Below are positions 17,421 through 25,981 of a stretch of 64,000 nucleotides of DNA, piece by piece. Numbering within the stretch: position 1 is the stretch's first letter; every line of letters begins with the position of its first letter. A model generated the notes under the pieces. That model made no database searches. It saw only the letters and a list, made by a program, of their open reading frames with translations, and was not told where the DNA came from. The translations under genes were made by a program, and so were the position numbers. Origin of the DNA: Neisseria canis (GTDB lineage: Bacteria; Pseudomonadota; Gammaproteobacteria; Burkholderiales; Neisseriaceae); contig NZ_LR134313.1 of NCBI RefSeq assembly GCF_900636765.1, forward strand, positions 558,001-622,000. The letters run 5' to 3'.

Positions 17421-18803
17421 ATGAATGCAGTAGTGATTGCCGTGGTTATCATGCTGGCTTTATCCCTCGCCCGGGTGCACGTGGTGCTCAGCCTGGTGGT
17501 GGGTGCGTTTGTCGGCGGCCTGGTGGCGGGCTTGCCGCTTGCCGATGTGAGCAACGCCGCAGGGGAAGTGGCCACCAAAGGCGTGATGACCCATTTTCAA
17601 GACGGCTTGGCGGGCGGCGCCAAAATCGCGCTTTCCTATGCCATGCTCGGGGCGTTTGCCATGGCGATAACCCATTCCGGCCTGCCGCAGCAGCTGGCGG
17701 GCGTGGTGGTTCGCAAGCTCGACGGCGGCAGGCAGCCCGACCATATTTCTGCGGCCGCAGGCTCGGTGAAATGGCTTATCCTGTTGGCCATTTTGGTTAT
17801 GGGCATTCTCAGTCAAAACGTCGTGCCCATCCACATTGCCTTTATTCCGATGATTATTCCGCCGCTTTTATTGGTGTTTAACCGGCTGCAAGTCGACCGC
17901 CGCTTGGTTGCCTGCGTGATCACTTTCGGCCTGGTAACCACTTATATGTTCCTGCCTTACGGCTTCGGCGCCATTTTCTTAAACAAAATCCTGCTGGCCA
18001 ATATCGAATCCTCCGGCCTGAGCGTACAGGGCATCAATGTGATGCACGCCATGGCGATTCCGGCGATCGGAATGCTGTGCGGCCTGATTCTTGCGTTTTT
18101 CCACTACCGCAAGCCGCGTGTTTATGAAAACAAGCAGGTCGATATCGAAAGCAACGAGGCCGCCGCGCGCCAGCCTAAAGCTTCGGGCTACCGCAGCCTG
18201 GTGGCGGCTTTGGCCATTTTGGTGTGTTTCGCCATCCAGTTAATTTACGACGATGCGCTGCTTTTGGGCGCAATGGTGGGCTTTGCCGTGTTTATGGCGC
18301 TGGGCGTGGTGCGCCGTGATGAAGCCAATGATGTGTTCGGCGCAGGTATCAAAATGATGGCAATGATCGGCTTTATCATGATTGCCGCACAAGGTTTCGC
18401 TGCGGTGATGAAAGCCACCGGCGACATCCAGCCGCTGGTGGACACCAGCGCAGCCATGTTCTCCGGCAACAAAGCCATGGCCGCTTTGGCTATGTTGATG
18501 GTGGGCCTGCTGATTACCATGGGCATAGGCTCTTCTTTCTCCACCCTGCCGATTATCACTGCCATTTATGTGCCTTTGTGCCTGAGCCTCGGCTTTTCGC
18601 CTTTGGCCACCATTGCCATTATCGGCACGGCAGGGGCGCTCGGCGACGCAGGTTCGCCCGCTTCCGACTCGACGCTCGGCCCCACCATGGGCTTGAACGC
18701 CGACGGCCAGCACGACCACATGCGCGATTCCGTTATCCCGACTTTCCTGCACTACAACCTGCCCCTGATGGCGGCGGGCTGGGCAGCCGCAATGGTGTTG
18801 TGA
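17421..18803 (+). CDS. Na+/H+ antiporter family protein
   Basis: A 460-aa polytopic inner-membrane protein of the Na+/H+ antiporter (NhaC/YuiF-like, ion transporter superfamily) type, with about 10-12 hydrophobic segments. It begins MNAVVIAVVIMLALSLARV and has conserved 'SYAMLGAFAMAITHSGLPQQL' and a C-terminal 'GALGDAGSPASDSTLGPTMG' motif typical of the family. The transported amino acid or ion is not decided by sequence. The ribosome-binding site is TTGGAGAAACTGAACA. Its stop codon overlaps the slyX start. Confidence 0.85.
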   Translation: MNAVVIAVVIMLALSLARVHVVLSLVVGAFVGGLVAGLPLADVSNAAGEVATKGVMTHFQDGLAGGAKIALSYAMLGAFAMAITHSGLPQQLAGVVVRKLDGGRQPDHISAAAGSVKWLILLAILVMGILSQNVVPIHIAFIPMIIPPLLLVFNRLQVDRRLVACVITFGLVTTYMFLPYGFGAIFLNKILLANIESSGLSVQGINVMHAMAIPAIGMLCGLILAFFHYRKPRVYENKQVDIESNEAAARQPKASGYRSLVAALAILVCFAIQLIYDDALLLGAMVGFAVFMALGVVRRDEANDVFGAGIKMMAMIGFIMIAAQGFAAVMKATGDIQPLVDTSAAMFSGNKAMAALAMLMVGLLITMGIGSSFSTLPIITAIYVPLCLSLGFSPLATIAIIGTAGALGDAGSPASDSTLGPTMGLNADGQHDHMRDSVIPTFLHYNLPLMAAGWAAAMVL

Positions 18804-19027
18804 TGGATAGCAAAACCGATTGGGAAAGCCGCATTACCGAGCTGGAAATCCGGCAGGCTTTGCAGGAAGATTTGCTGCAAAGCCTGAGCGACACCATTGC
18901 GCGCTTGCAGCAAACGCTGGATTTGCAGCAGGCTCAGCTGCGCCTGCTCTACAACCGCCTGCAAGACAAAGGGCAGGATGATGATGCGCCTTACAGCCTG
19001 TCTGAAAACATTCCGCCGCATTATTGA
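18803..19027 (+). CDS. slyX: SlyX family protein
   Basis: A 74-aa coiled-coil protein (MDSKTDWESRITELEIRQAL) with the family pattern: heptad-rich helix over about 5-50, 'LSDTIARLQQTLDLQQAQL' and a Pro/His-rich end ('SLSENIPPHY'). SlyX has no settled function. The ATG shares its first base with the last base of the antiporter TGA, so the two are translationally coupled. The last codons contain a TG-DUS-like CAGCCTGTCTGAAAA. Confidence 0.85.
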   Translation: MDSKTDWESRITELEIRQALQEDLLQSLSDTIARLQQTLDLQQAQLRLLYNRLQDKGQDDDAPYSLSENIPPHY

Positions 19028-19174
19028 ATACACTGCATTCTGCGCACACCAAAAAGTTCACAAGCGCAGCCGCAAAAAAGCGTAATGAAAAGTGAATATG
19101 ACCGGCAGCAGGTAAAAAGATGTTCAAGCTGTTGTCATACACAACCAGCCTCTACTATTATCTTGCCGCAACGC

Positions 19175-19203
19175 AAAAGGAAGCCTGTCAGGCTTCCTTT
19201 TTT
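19175..19203 (+). terminator. Intrinsic terminator
   Basis: AAAAGGAAGCCTG and CAGGCTTCCTTTTTT form a perfect stem with a U tract, closing the antiporter-slyX unit. The rest of the gap from 19028 shows nothing recognisable. Confidence 0.85.
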
Positions 19204-19268
19204 ATCGGGTGAATCCGACATAATCTATATACCGTTTCCATAACAGCAAGCGTCAAAAGGATAGTTTT

Positions 19269-19646
19269 ATGAAATACCCAACCCAAGCCGCTACGCTTAC
19301 CGGCATCCTGGCCCTGTTTTCCAACAGCGCGTTTGCCGCCACCCCGATTCCACACGAAATTTACAGCCCGGCCGATGCCGTTGTTGTGCGGACGGAGCTG
19401 CCCGGCAGCGGGGAATTTGGTGTGAAATTCCGCCTCAACAGCCGCCACACTAGCGTGAAAAATCTGGCGCAGGAAGTGCGCAGGCACGCCAAAAGCCAAG
19501 GCTTTAAAGAAATACGCGCGTTGGTGCAACACAACGATGCCGACTTGAAATTCAAGCGTAAAGACCAAGAGCTGGATATTTCGATTGAAGAAAAACAGCA
19601 CGGCGTTATCGAATACAAAGCCGACTTGGATCTCGACAAAGCCTAA
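19269..19646 (+). CDS. Secreted hypothetical protein
   Basis: A 125-aa protein with a signal peptide (about 1-23, cleavage near 'SAFAATPIP'). The mature part is basic and alternates charged residues ('RHTSVKNLAQEVRRHAKSQ', 'FKRKDQELDISIEEKQHG'). No family recognised. It has its own ribosome-binding site (AAAGGATAG) and stands alone between a terminator and a repeat/DUS region, so it is probably monocistronic. Confidence 0.65.
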   Translation: MKYPTQAATLTGILALFSNSAFAATPIPHEIYSPADAVVVRTELPGSGEFGVKFRLNSRHTSVKNLAQEVRRHAKSQGFKEIRALVQHNDADLKFKRKDQELDISIEEKQHGVIEYKADLDLDKA

Positions 19647-19718
19647 TTGCGGCAAGCACTCCCGTCATACCCCGGCTTGCCCGGGTATCTTGAATGGATT
19701 GTTTTCAAACTGATGCCA

Positions 19719-19758
19719 ATGCCTGTCTGAAAAGCCGATGCGTTTTCAGACAGGCATT
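19719..19758. terminator. Inverted TG-DUS pair
   Basis: ATGCCTGTCTGAAAA and TTTTCAGACAGGCATT face each other. It follows a half copy of the TCATAC...GGGTATCTT palindrome at about 19664-19693. Confidence 0.6.
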
Positions 19759-19865
19759 GCTGTAAGCGCGTAATTTATATCCAATTGATTCACAAAAGTT
19801 AAAACACTTGGCATAGCGTCCGAATCGGCCTATCATTTAAGAACTATTCTTATTTAGGCCGATTT

Positions 19866-20711
19866 ATGAACAACCGTATCCAACCCCGCTCCGTAAGCGC
19901 CCTTTCCGAAACCATGTTGATTCCGCTATGGGCCAAAGCCACCGAAACCCTACGCGCCGACGGTATTCTGCACGATGCCGAAGCGGTGCGGATGATGGGT
20001 TTGATCGACTATGATTTTGACAATTTTGCCAAAGCCCGTACTTCCCAAGCGGGCTGTTGCGGGCGCGCGCTGTTGATCGACAACATCACCCGCAACTTTA
20101 TTGCGGAACACCCGCAAGCCGTGGTCGTTCAATTGGGTGCGGGCTTGGATGCGCGCTTCGAGCGCTTGGGTAGGCCTGCCGTTGCGGCGTGGTACGATTT
20201 GGACTTACCCGAAGTGATAGATTTGCGCCGCCGCCTGCTGCCCGAATCCGGCAACCATTACATCGGCGCCTCGCTGTTTGACAAAGGGTGGACGGAAACC
20301 GTGGCGGCGCATAACCGGCCGGTGCTGCTGATTTTGGAAGGCGTGTTGATGTATTTTGAAGAGCGTGAAGTACAGGCGTTTTTCGAGATGGTTGCACGCA
20401 AGCTGCCGGGCGCCGAAGCGGCATTGGACGCTTTGCCGAAAATGCTGGCCGGCCGCGCCAAACAGCATGATGCCTTGAAGAAAATCAACACCAAGCCGCC
20501 CGAGTTCAAATGGGGCATAGGCCAAGCTTCCGAGCTGGAGCGCTGGCCGGGCGGAATCAAGCTGCTGTCACAGACAGGGCTGAGCAGCGTGTGCAGAAAG
20601 CGCTATCCCTGGCTGCTGCGCCTGCTCTATCTCAGCGCTTGGGGGCGGCAAAATCTGGATATGCCGGTTCTCCATCTGCGCATAAACGGGTTTCAGACAG
20701 GCATTCATTGA
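19866..20711 (+). CDS. PPM/LCMT-type class I SAM-dependent methyltransferase
   Basis: A 281-aa protein with 'AVVVQLGAGLDARFERLG' (SAM-binding loop in the leucine carboxymethyltransferase style), 'WYDLDLPEVIDLRRRLLPE' and 'LLILEGVLMYFEEREVQAF'. These match the PPM1/LCMT-like family found with polyketide and other small-molecule pathways. The substrate is unknown and neighbours give no hint. The last codons are formed by a TG-DUS (FQTGIH). Confidence 0.82.
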   Translation: MNNRIQPRSVSALSETMLIPLWAKATETLRADGILHDAEAVRMMGLIDYDFDNFAKARTSQAGCCGRALLIDNITRNFIAEHPQAVVVQLGAGLDARFERLGRPAVAAWYDLDLPEVIDLRRRLLPESGNHYIGASLFDKGWTETVAAHNRPVLLILEGVLMYFEEREVQAFFEMVARKLPGAEAALDALPKMLAGRAKQHDALKKINTKPPEFKWGIGQASELERWPGGIKLLSQTGLSSVCRKRYPWLLRLLYLSAWGRQNLDMPVLHLRINGFQTGIH

Positions 20712-20757
20712 GTTGGCATCGGATGGCTTGATGCGGAGCATTGCCGAAGCCGCACGC

Positions 20758-20908
20758 TATAGTCAATCAACACATTTTTAATACAAGGCAGCAAGCCGCA
20801 GACAGTACAGATAGTACGGGACTGATTTTGTTGTTGCTTCAGCAGCTTACAAAATCTTTGAGCTAAGGCGCAGCAACGCCGTAGTAAAAGTTAAGTTGAT
20901 TGACTATA
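20758..20908. repeat. MITE-like repeat, TATAGTCAATCAA family (copy 1)
   Basis: A 151-bp unit with terminal inverted repeats TATAGTCAATCAA and TTGATTGACTATA. Inside are ACAGTACAGATAGTACGGG and AGGCGCAGCAACGCCGTAG. Two more copies are at 28561-28718 and 62346-62452. No reading frame. The layout resembles other non-autonomous Neisseria repeats such as Correia elements, but the sequence is different. Confidence 0.85.
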
Positions 20909-21000
20909 CTGCTGTCTGAACGCTTTCAGACAGTCATAGCAAACCCGCTTGGTACAGCACACTATACATCCGCCCTGTTCGGGCTTGACAAAACCATGAT

Positions 21001-21045
21001 AAAAAGCGGGTAAGCACCGCTTGGAACTTACCCGCCCTGCTTTTA
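21001..21045 (-). terminator. Terminator downstream of the pirin gene
   Basis: AAAAGC-GGGTAAG and CTTACCC-GC form a stem flanked by A and T runs, just past the end of the minus-strand pirin gene. Confidence 0.65.
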
Positions 21046-21055
21046 GCCAAACCGC

Positions 21056-21928
21056 TTAATTGATGCGTCCGAAACGCCCGCTGTTAAAATCTTGAACGGC
21101 TTGACGGATTTCTTCCGCCGTATTCATCACAAACGGGCCGTAGCCGACCACCGGCTCTTGAATCGGCACACCTGAAAGCAGCAGGATTTTCACATCTTCG
21201 TCATCGGCTCGGATGCGCACCCCGCCGCTGCCGTTTTCAAAACCCACCAACTGCCCTGCTCCGGCCCGGTCTGTGCCGTTGAACAGCGCCTTGCCGCGCA
21301 ACACCACCATAGACAGGCTGTGGGTTTCCGGCACACGGATTACCGCTTCGCTACCGGCGTTCACCACCACATCCCACACGTTCATTTCGGTGAAGGTTTC
21401 CGCCGCGCCCCGCACACCTTCATGCCCGCCCGCAATCAGGCGCAGATAGCCGGCATTGTCGGGCAACTGCACAACCGGAATATTTTCTTTGGCAAGGTGT
21501 TGGTAGCGGGCCGGAGTGTTTTTATGTTTGGCAGGCAGGTTCACCCACAACTGCACCATTTCAAACAAACCGCCTTTTTCGCTGAAAGCTTCGGAATGAA
21601 ATTCTTCATGGATAATCCCGGCGCCGGCAGTCATCCATTGCACGTCGCCTTCTTTGATAACCCCGCCGCCGCCTGCCGAATCGCGGTGCGCCACTTCGCC
21701 GTGGTAGGCGATGGTTACGGTTTCAAAACCTTTGTGCGGATGCTGGCCCACCCCGCGTTTGCCGCTGCGGTGGTTGGGCGCAAATTCATGGGGCGCGGCG
21801 TAATCCAGCATCAAAAAGGGATCGGTGCCGCGGTCTTTGCCCATGTGGGAAAACAAAGGCTGAACCAGAAAACCGTCGCCCACCCAATGTTGGCTGTCGG
21901 CGCGGTAGATTTGGCGTACTTTACGCAT
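21056..21928 (-). CDS. Pirin family protein
   Basis: A 290-aa bicupin. Seen: 'FLVQPLF...DPFLMLDYAAP', the metal-binding 'GVGQHPHKGFETVTIAYHGE' (His-x-His-Lys-Gly-Phe-Glu), and 'QWMTAGAGIIHEEFHSE'. Bacterial pirins bind iron; some have quercetinase activity or modulate enzymes, so the role here is open. I chose the ATG at 21926-21928 (MRKVRQIY), which has an AAAGGA ribosome-binding site; the longer frame does not. It is divergent from an HxlR regulator with a DUF896 gene between, a layout consistent with stress-regulated pirins. Confidence 0.9.
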   Translation of the reverse strand: MRKVRQIYRADSQHWVGDGFLVQPLFSHMGKDRGTDPFLMLDYAAPHEFAPNHRSGKRGVGQHPHKGFETVTIAYHGEVAHRDSAGGGGVIKEGDVQWMTAGAGIIHEEFHSEAFSEKGGLFEMVQLWVNLPAKHKNTPARYQHLAKENIPVVQLPDNAGYLRLIAGGHEGVRGAAETFTEMNVWDVVVNAGSEAVIRVPETHSLSMVVLRGKALFNGTDRAGAGQLVGFENGSGGVRIRADDEDVKILLLSGVPIQEPVVGYGPFVMNTAEEIRQAVQDFNSGRFGRIN

Positions 21929-22003
21929 GATGTGTCCTTTCTCAAACACCTCAATATTCGATGGCTCCGTTTACCCGCCCTTTTCAGACAGGCATGTTAA
22001 GTT

Positions 22004-22243
22004 TTATTGCCCTTCAACCTGCATACCGGCGGCCTGCGCCCGACGCAGCTTGGCCGGAGTGACATCATTGCCTTCCGCATCGATAACCGTAACGGTTGAC
22101 AGCATATTGGTTAACTGTCCGCATACTTTGCCGATATACGCTTGGCGCAAAGCCGCGCGTTCCGCCAGCTCCGCCGCGTTCAAACCTTCGGTTTTGGCTT
22201 TGCGGGCAAGCTCGTTGATGCGGTCTAATTCCATGATGCGCAT
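22004..22243 (-). CDS. DUF896 family protein
   Basis: A 79-aa cytosolic protein. 'LDRINELARKAKTEGL' followed by a Leu/Ala/Arg helix, 'AYIGKVCGQLTNML' and 'DAEGNDVTPAKLRRAQ' match the YnzC/DUF896 family, a small helical fold of unknown function. It is read in the same direction as the pirin gene and lies 75 bases upstream of it, with a TG-DUS between. Confidence 0.8.
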   Translation of the reverse strand: MRIMELDRINELARKAKTEGLNAAELAERAALRQAYIGKVCGQLTNMLSTVTVIDAEGNDVTPAKLRRAQAAGMQVEGQ

Positions 22244-22440
22244 GGTTTGCTCCTTTCAGGAATACCTGTTTGAACCACTTCAAACAGAATGATGATTGTT
22301 CAATAATCCGCCCAACCTGCAAATTTTACTGGGCTTTTTGCTGTATTAGGCGTATTATAATCCGTACAAACAAATTAACAAGTACGCACATTTTTTATAC
22401 TTAAAACCAGCCTAATCCACCCGATAAAAAGGAAACCGAC

Positions 22441-22812
22441 ATGCCGGCCGACCAAGACCCCATATCCCAATACGACCTTTCCGCCGACTGCTGCCCCGTA
22501 CGCACCACACTGGATATTATCGGCGGCAAATGGAAAGTGCTGATACTCTACCATTTGGATGCCGAAACCCACCGCTTCAACGGGCTGCAACGCCTGCTTC
22601 CCGGCATTACCCAACGCATGCTTACCCTGCAACTGCGCGAGTTGGAATCAGACGGCATCGTCCACAGGGAAGTCTACCCGCAAGTACCGCCCAAAGTGGA
22701 ATACTCCCTAACCGAATTCGGCCGCACCCTGATGCCCGTGATCCAAGCCATGCACCACTGGGGCAAAACCTACGCCCGGGAATGCGAAAAACACAAACAC
22801 ACACCCGTGTAA
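22441..22812 (+). CDS. HxlR-family transcriptional regulator
   Basis: A 123-aa winged-helix protein. '[19 protein letters not shown]', '[26 protein letters not shown]' and '[14 protein letters not shown]' are the HxlR signature. Two adjacent Cys residues precede the first helix (SADCCPVR), the position of the redox-sensing Cys in HypR/QorR-like members, so it may sense electrophiles or disulfide stress. It faces the DUF896-pirin genes and probably controls them. Confidence 0.88.
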   Translation: MPADQDPISQYDLSADCCPVRTTLDIIGGKWKVLILYHLDAETHRFNGLQRLLPGITQRMLTLQLRELESDGIVHREVYPQVPPKVEYSLTEFGRTLMPVIQAMHHWGKTYARECEKHKHTPV

Positions 22813-22833
22813 AGCAAGCGACCACACACAACA

Positions 22834-22890
22834 ATGCCTGTCTGAAACCCATTCCGCTTACCCATTGAAGCCAGGTTTTCAGACAGGCAT
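22834..22890. terminator. Spaced inverted TG-DUS pair
   Basis: AATGCCTGTCTGAAA and TTTTCAGACAGGCATT about 27 bases apart behind the HxlR gene. Likely a terminator, though the loop is long. Confidence 0.5.
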
Positions 22891-23090
22891 TGCCATACAC
22901 AAGCCCCGTTCCGCCACTCCATCCGATTATTCGTTGTGCATTCCCCACAACCACACCGGAATCACACCAGAAAGCTGGCTATTTATCCTCCATCCGTTTA
23001 GAATACGAACTGCAACTTTTCATATACTTCTACTCCAAACGAAGTGCTTTCACAACCCTTGTTTCTCAAGGGTATTTTTTTCCTTCCGAT

Positions 23091-23807
23091 ATGCTCGACA
23101 TCCTCTACCGCGACGAAACCTGCATCGCCGTAAACAAACCCGCCGGAATACTGGTACACCGCAGCCCCATTTCCCCCCAAGAAACCCGCTTCGTGCTGCA
23201 AACCCTGCGCAACCAAATCGGGCAACACGTTTACCCCGTCCACCGTCTCGACCGCCCCACCTCCGGCGCGCTCCTGCTCGCCCTCAACCCACACACCGCC
23301 CGCCAGCTTACTGAGCAGTTCGAGCACCAACACATCCGAAAAACCTATTGGGCCGTAGTACGCGGCCACCTGCACGGCAGCGGCACCATCAACCACCCAC
23401 TCAAAGAAGAGTACGACGCCTACGGCGCACCGCACATCCACCCCGAAAAAGCCGCCCAAAGCGCCATAACCGATTGGCAAAGCCTCGCCGTGGCCGAACT
23501 GCCTTTTCAATCCGCCGCCCGCTACCCCACATCACGCTACTCATGGCTCGTCCTCACGCCGCACACCGGACGCCGCCACCAACTGCGCCGCCACATGAAA
23601 CACATCTTCCACCCCATTATCGGCGACACCACCCACGGCGACGGCCGCCAAAACCGCGCCGTTGCCGCATTCTGCGGCACCAACCGCCTGATGCTGCACG
23701 CCCGCAGCCTCAGTTTTACCCACCCCCACACCCAACAAACCATTACCCTCGAAGCAGAAGCGGACAACAACTGGCGGAACCTGTTCACAGCATTCGGTTG
23801 GGATTAA
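23091..23807 (+). CDS. truC: tRNA pseudouridine(65) synthase
   Basis: TruC makes pseudouridine at position 65 of tRNA. The start is the ATG at 23091 (MLDILYRDET), giving 238 aa; upstream in-frame codons back to 22890 read through a DUS and do not look coding. Motifs: 'VNKPAGILVHRS', the catalytic 'HRLDRPTSGALLLA' (HRLDxxTSG), 'YSWLVLTPHTGRRHQLRRHM' and 'HPIIGDTTHGDGRQNR', which are TruC-like. Confidence 0.9.
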   Translation: MLDILYRDETCIAVNKPAGILVHRSPISPQETRFVLQTLRNQIGQHVYPVHRLDRPTSGALLLALNPHTARQLTEQFEHQHIRKTYWAVVRGHLHGSGTINHPLKEEYDAYGAPHIHPEKAAQSAITDWQSLAVAELPFQSAARYPTSRYSWLVLTPHTGRRHQLRRHMKHIFHPIIGDTTHGDGRQNRAVAAFCGTNRLMLHARSLSFTHPHTQQTITLEAEADNNWRNLFTAFGWD

Positions 23808-23948
23808 AATTCGAAGCCGTTCTGTGGATTGCCCACACCGTAAGTTCACGGCACGTTCCACCCAAAACCTTTGGCAACTGGAACAGCATTTACCAACAGT
23901 ACCGCCGCTTTCAAGAATATATTAAAAATTACTCGTAGCACTTAGTAG

Positions 23949-24541
23949 TTATCTTAAATATTTTTGTTGAAAGCTCCATTCATCAATTGAATTACAATCT
24001 TGAACCGTCTCAAGCCAAAATTTCAATCCTTGTAAATTATTAGCTATTGCAGGCACTCTTATGCGGACTTCTATAATTTTAAATAAAGCAATCCTGTCTT
24101 TTTCATCATAAAAAATGTCGTAATTTGCTACTATATATGGCTTATATTCGCTATAGCTGTAATTAACAATTCATTATTATATCTATATGATGCTTTATAT
24201 TTTCTATCTTCAAACACCAATACCCTGCCATCTTCTATTGGTTCCTGGACGGTTTCCAAATCCTGCCGTTCTTGCTCGCTGATTTTTGCCCAATATTCTT
24301 CAGGTGTAACATAAACGGTAAAACCTGAATTTTTACACCACGCCTGTGCAGTCTGCCGAAGCGTCCAATATTCCGTAGCCCAACTAACCATCCAGCCGCC
24401 CATCAGCAGCATAAACCCGGCAAACCGGCCTATCCGTCTTCCCAAACCCAGCTTCGAAGTAAGCTTTCCGCATAAATAAGCGGCCAAAACCGTCAGACCA
24501 AGCCAGACTAATAAACCAAACAATACAGCCAATGCCAACAT
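23949..24541 (-). pseudogene. Membrane protein gene with a frameshift
   Basis: The 5' part (24541 down to about 24160) encodes two transmembrane helices (start MLALAVLFGLLVWLGLTVL) and a soluble region. Read straight on, it stops at 24131. In the next frame from about 24160 the sequence stays open for another 66 or so codons with protein-like content ('SEYKPYIVANYDIFYDEKD', 'LKFWLETVQDCNSIDEWS') and stops at 23949. One base around GAATTGTTAAT has evidently been gained or lost. Restored, the protein would be about 197 aa. No family recognised. It is AT-rich and lies beside the IS5-type element. Confidence 0.65.
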
Positions 24542-24738
24542 GGATATTCATATTCCCGAATGCAAATATATTAATTCATAATAATTAAACAGAGTATTAA
24601 TGCAATTAAAAATATAACATACAACACAACAACATTCTTACAAAGCAATTACAAATATTGCACTAGATTTAATCAAATTAAATATTTTTAATATAAATAA
24701 ATTATCATGGATGATTTGTTTATAAACCACCGGTTTTA

Positions 24739-25833
24739 TTAATTTAAAACCAAAATTTTATCTGTCGTAGTTTTTAGACAGACAGAAAACTCTGACAATA
24801 TTATTAGACCTTTGCAAAATAACCTCTTGAACCCAATAGTCGCACGCAGCCTGTTGGCTGCTTTCAACAGATTCAAACACATCGCCTTCAGATGGCTTTG
24901 CGCACTCACTTTGCTCAGACCAAAATAGGCTGCCCGGGCATGGCGGAATTTACGGTGCAGAGTACCAAAGCTTTGTTCGACCACATATCGGGTTTTCGAT
25001 AAATGTCGGTTACGTTTGATTTGCGCTTCCGTCAGCGGCCGGTTGCGGTGGGATTTGCACATGATGCCGTCCCGCAGCTGATGTTCTTCCAGATGTTGCC
25101 GGTTTTCCATACTGTCGTAGCCTTTATCGGCATAGACAGTCGTGCCTTTGGCTAGGCCTTCCAACAAAGGCAGCAGGTGTTTGCACTCATGGGCATTGGC
25201 GGCAGTGATGTGCAGTTTCTCAATGTAGCCTTCCGCATCGGTACGGGTATGTTGTTTGTAGCCCAGCCTGTATCGCCCGTCTTTCTTCACCCAACGGGCA
25301 TCGCTGTCTTTACTCGGTGTGGTTTGGCTACTTACTTGTCCTTCGTCATCCACTTCTATGGCCTGACGTTGTTTGCCGCCGGCCGTCTGAATAATGGTGG
25401 CGTCAACGATGGCGGCGGATGCTTTCTCTACTTTTAAACCCTTGTCAGTCAGTTGGCGGTTAATCAGATCCAGTAATTCGGCCAAGGTGTTGTCTTGCGC
25501 CAGCCAGTTGCGGTAGCGGCATAAGGTGCTGTGATCGGGGATGCTCAGTTCGTCAAAACGGCAAAACAGATGGAAATCGATGCGGGTAATAAGGCTGTGT
25601 TCGAGTTCGGGATCGGAAAGGCTGTGCCATTGGCCGAGTAGAACGGCTTTGAACATGGATAGCAGGGGATAGGCGGGACGACCGCGGTGGTCTCGAAGGT
25701 AGCGGGTTCTTTGATGGTTGAGGTAATGTTCGATCGGTTGCCAATCAATCACCTGCTCGAGTTTCAACAGGGGGAAGCGGTCGATGTGTTTGGCAATCAT
25801 GGTTTGTGCGGTTTGCTGAAAGAAGGTGCTCAT
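24739..25833 (-). CDS. IS5-family transposase (DDE type)
   Basis: A 364-aa transposase from the ATG at 25831-25833 (MSTFFQQTAQTMIAKH). It has 'HSTLCRYRNWL', the first catalytic Asp in 'AAIVDATIIQ', the second in 'VYADKGYDSMENR' and the Glu in 'RYVVEQSFGTLHRKFRHARAA'. All three are present, so it may be active. The frame runs through the left terminal repeat and ends about 65 bases into host DNA, adding about 22 foreign residues at the C-terminus. Confidence 0.9.
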   Translation of the reverse strand: MSTFFQQTAQTMIAKHIDRFPLLKLEQVIDWQPIEHYLNHQRTRYLRDHRGRPAYPLLSMFKAVLLGQWHSLSDPELEHSLITRIDFHLFCRFDELSIPDHSTLCRYRNWLAQDNTLAELLDLINRQLTDKGLKVEKASAAIVDATIIQTAGGKQRQAIEVDDEGQVSSQTTPSKDSDARWVKKDGRYRLGYKQHTRTDAEGYIEKLHITAANAHECKHLLPLLEGLAKGTTVYADKGYDSMENRQHLEEHQLRDGIMCKSHRNRPLTEAQIKRNRHLSKTRYVVEQSFGTLHRKFRHARAAYFGLSKVSAQSHLKAMCLNLLKAANRLRATIGFKRLFCKGLIILSEFSVCLKTTTDKILVLN

Positions 25834-25897
25834 GAGAAATCCCCTAAATGTCTTGGTGGGGAATTTAGGAGATTTGGGGGAATTTTGCAAAGGTCTC
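24806..25897 (-). mobile_element. IS5-family insertion sequence
   Basis: A roughly 1.09-kb element bounded by near-perfect terminal inverted repeats, AGACCTTTGCAAAAT on the left and ATTTTGCAAAGGTCT on the right. It contains one transposase gene on the minus strand. The size, ends and transposase match the IS5 group common in Neisseria (IS1106-like). It ends about 85 bases upstream of prfB, so it may influence that gene's expression. A clear target duplication could not be assigned. Confidence 0.88.
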
Positions 25898-25981
25898 AGG
25901 CATTCCCTTTACCCGCCGCACAGACAAAGCCCTTGAAATCCAGTACAATACGCGCCTGAATTTTTTAACGAAAAGAACATC

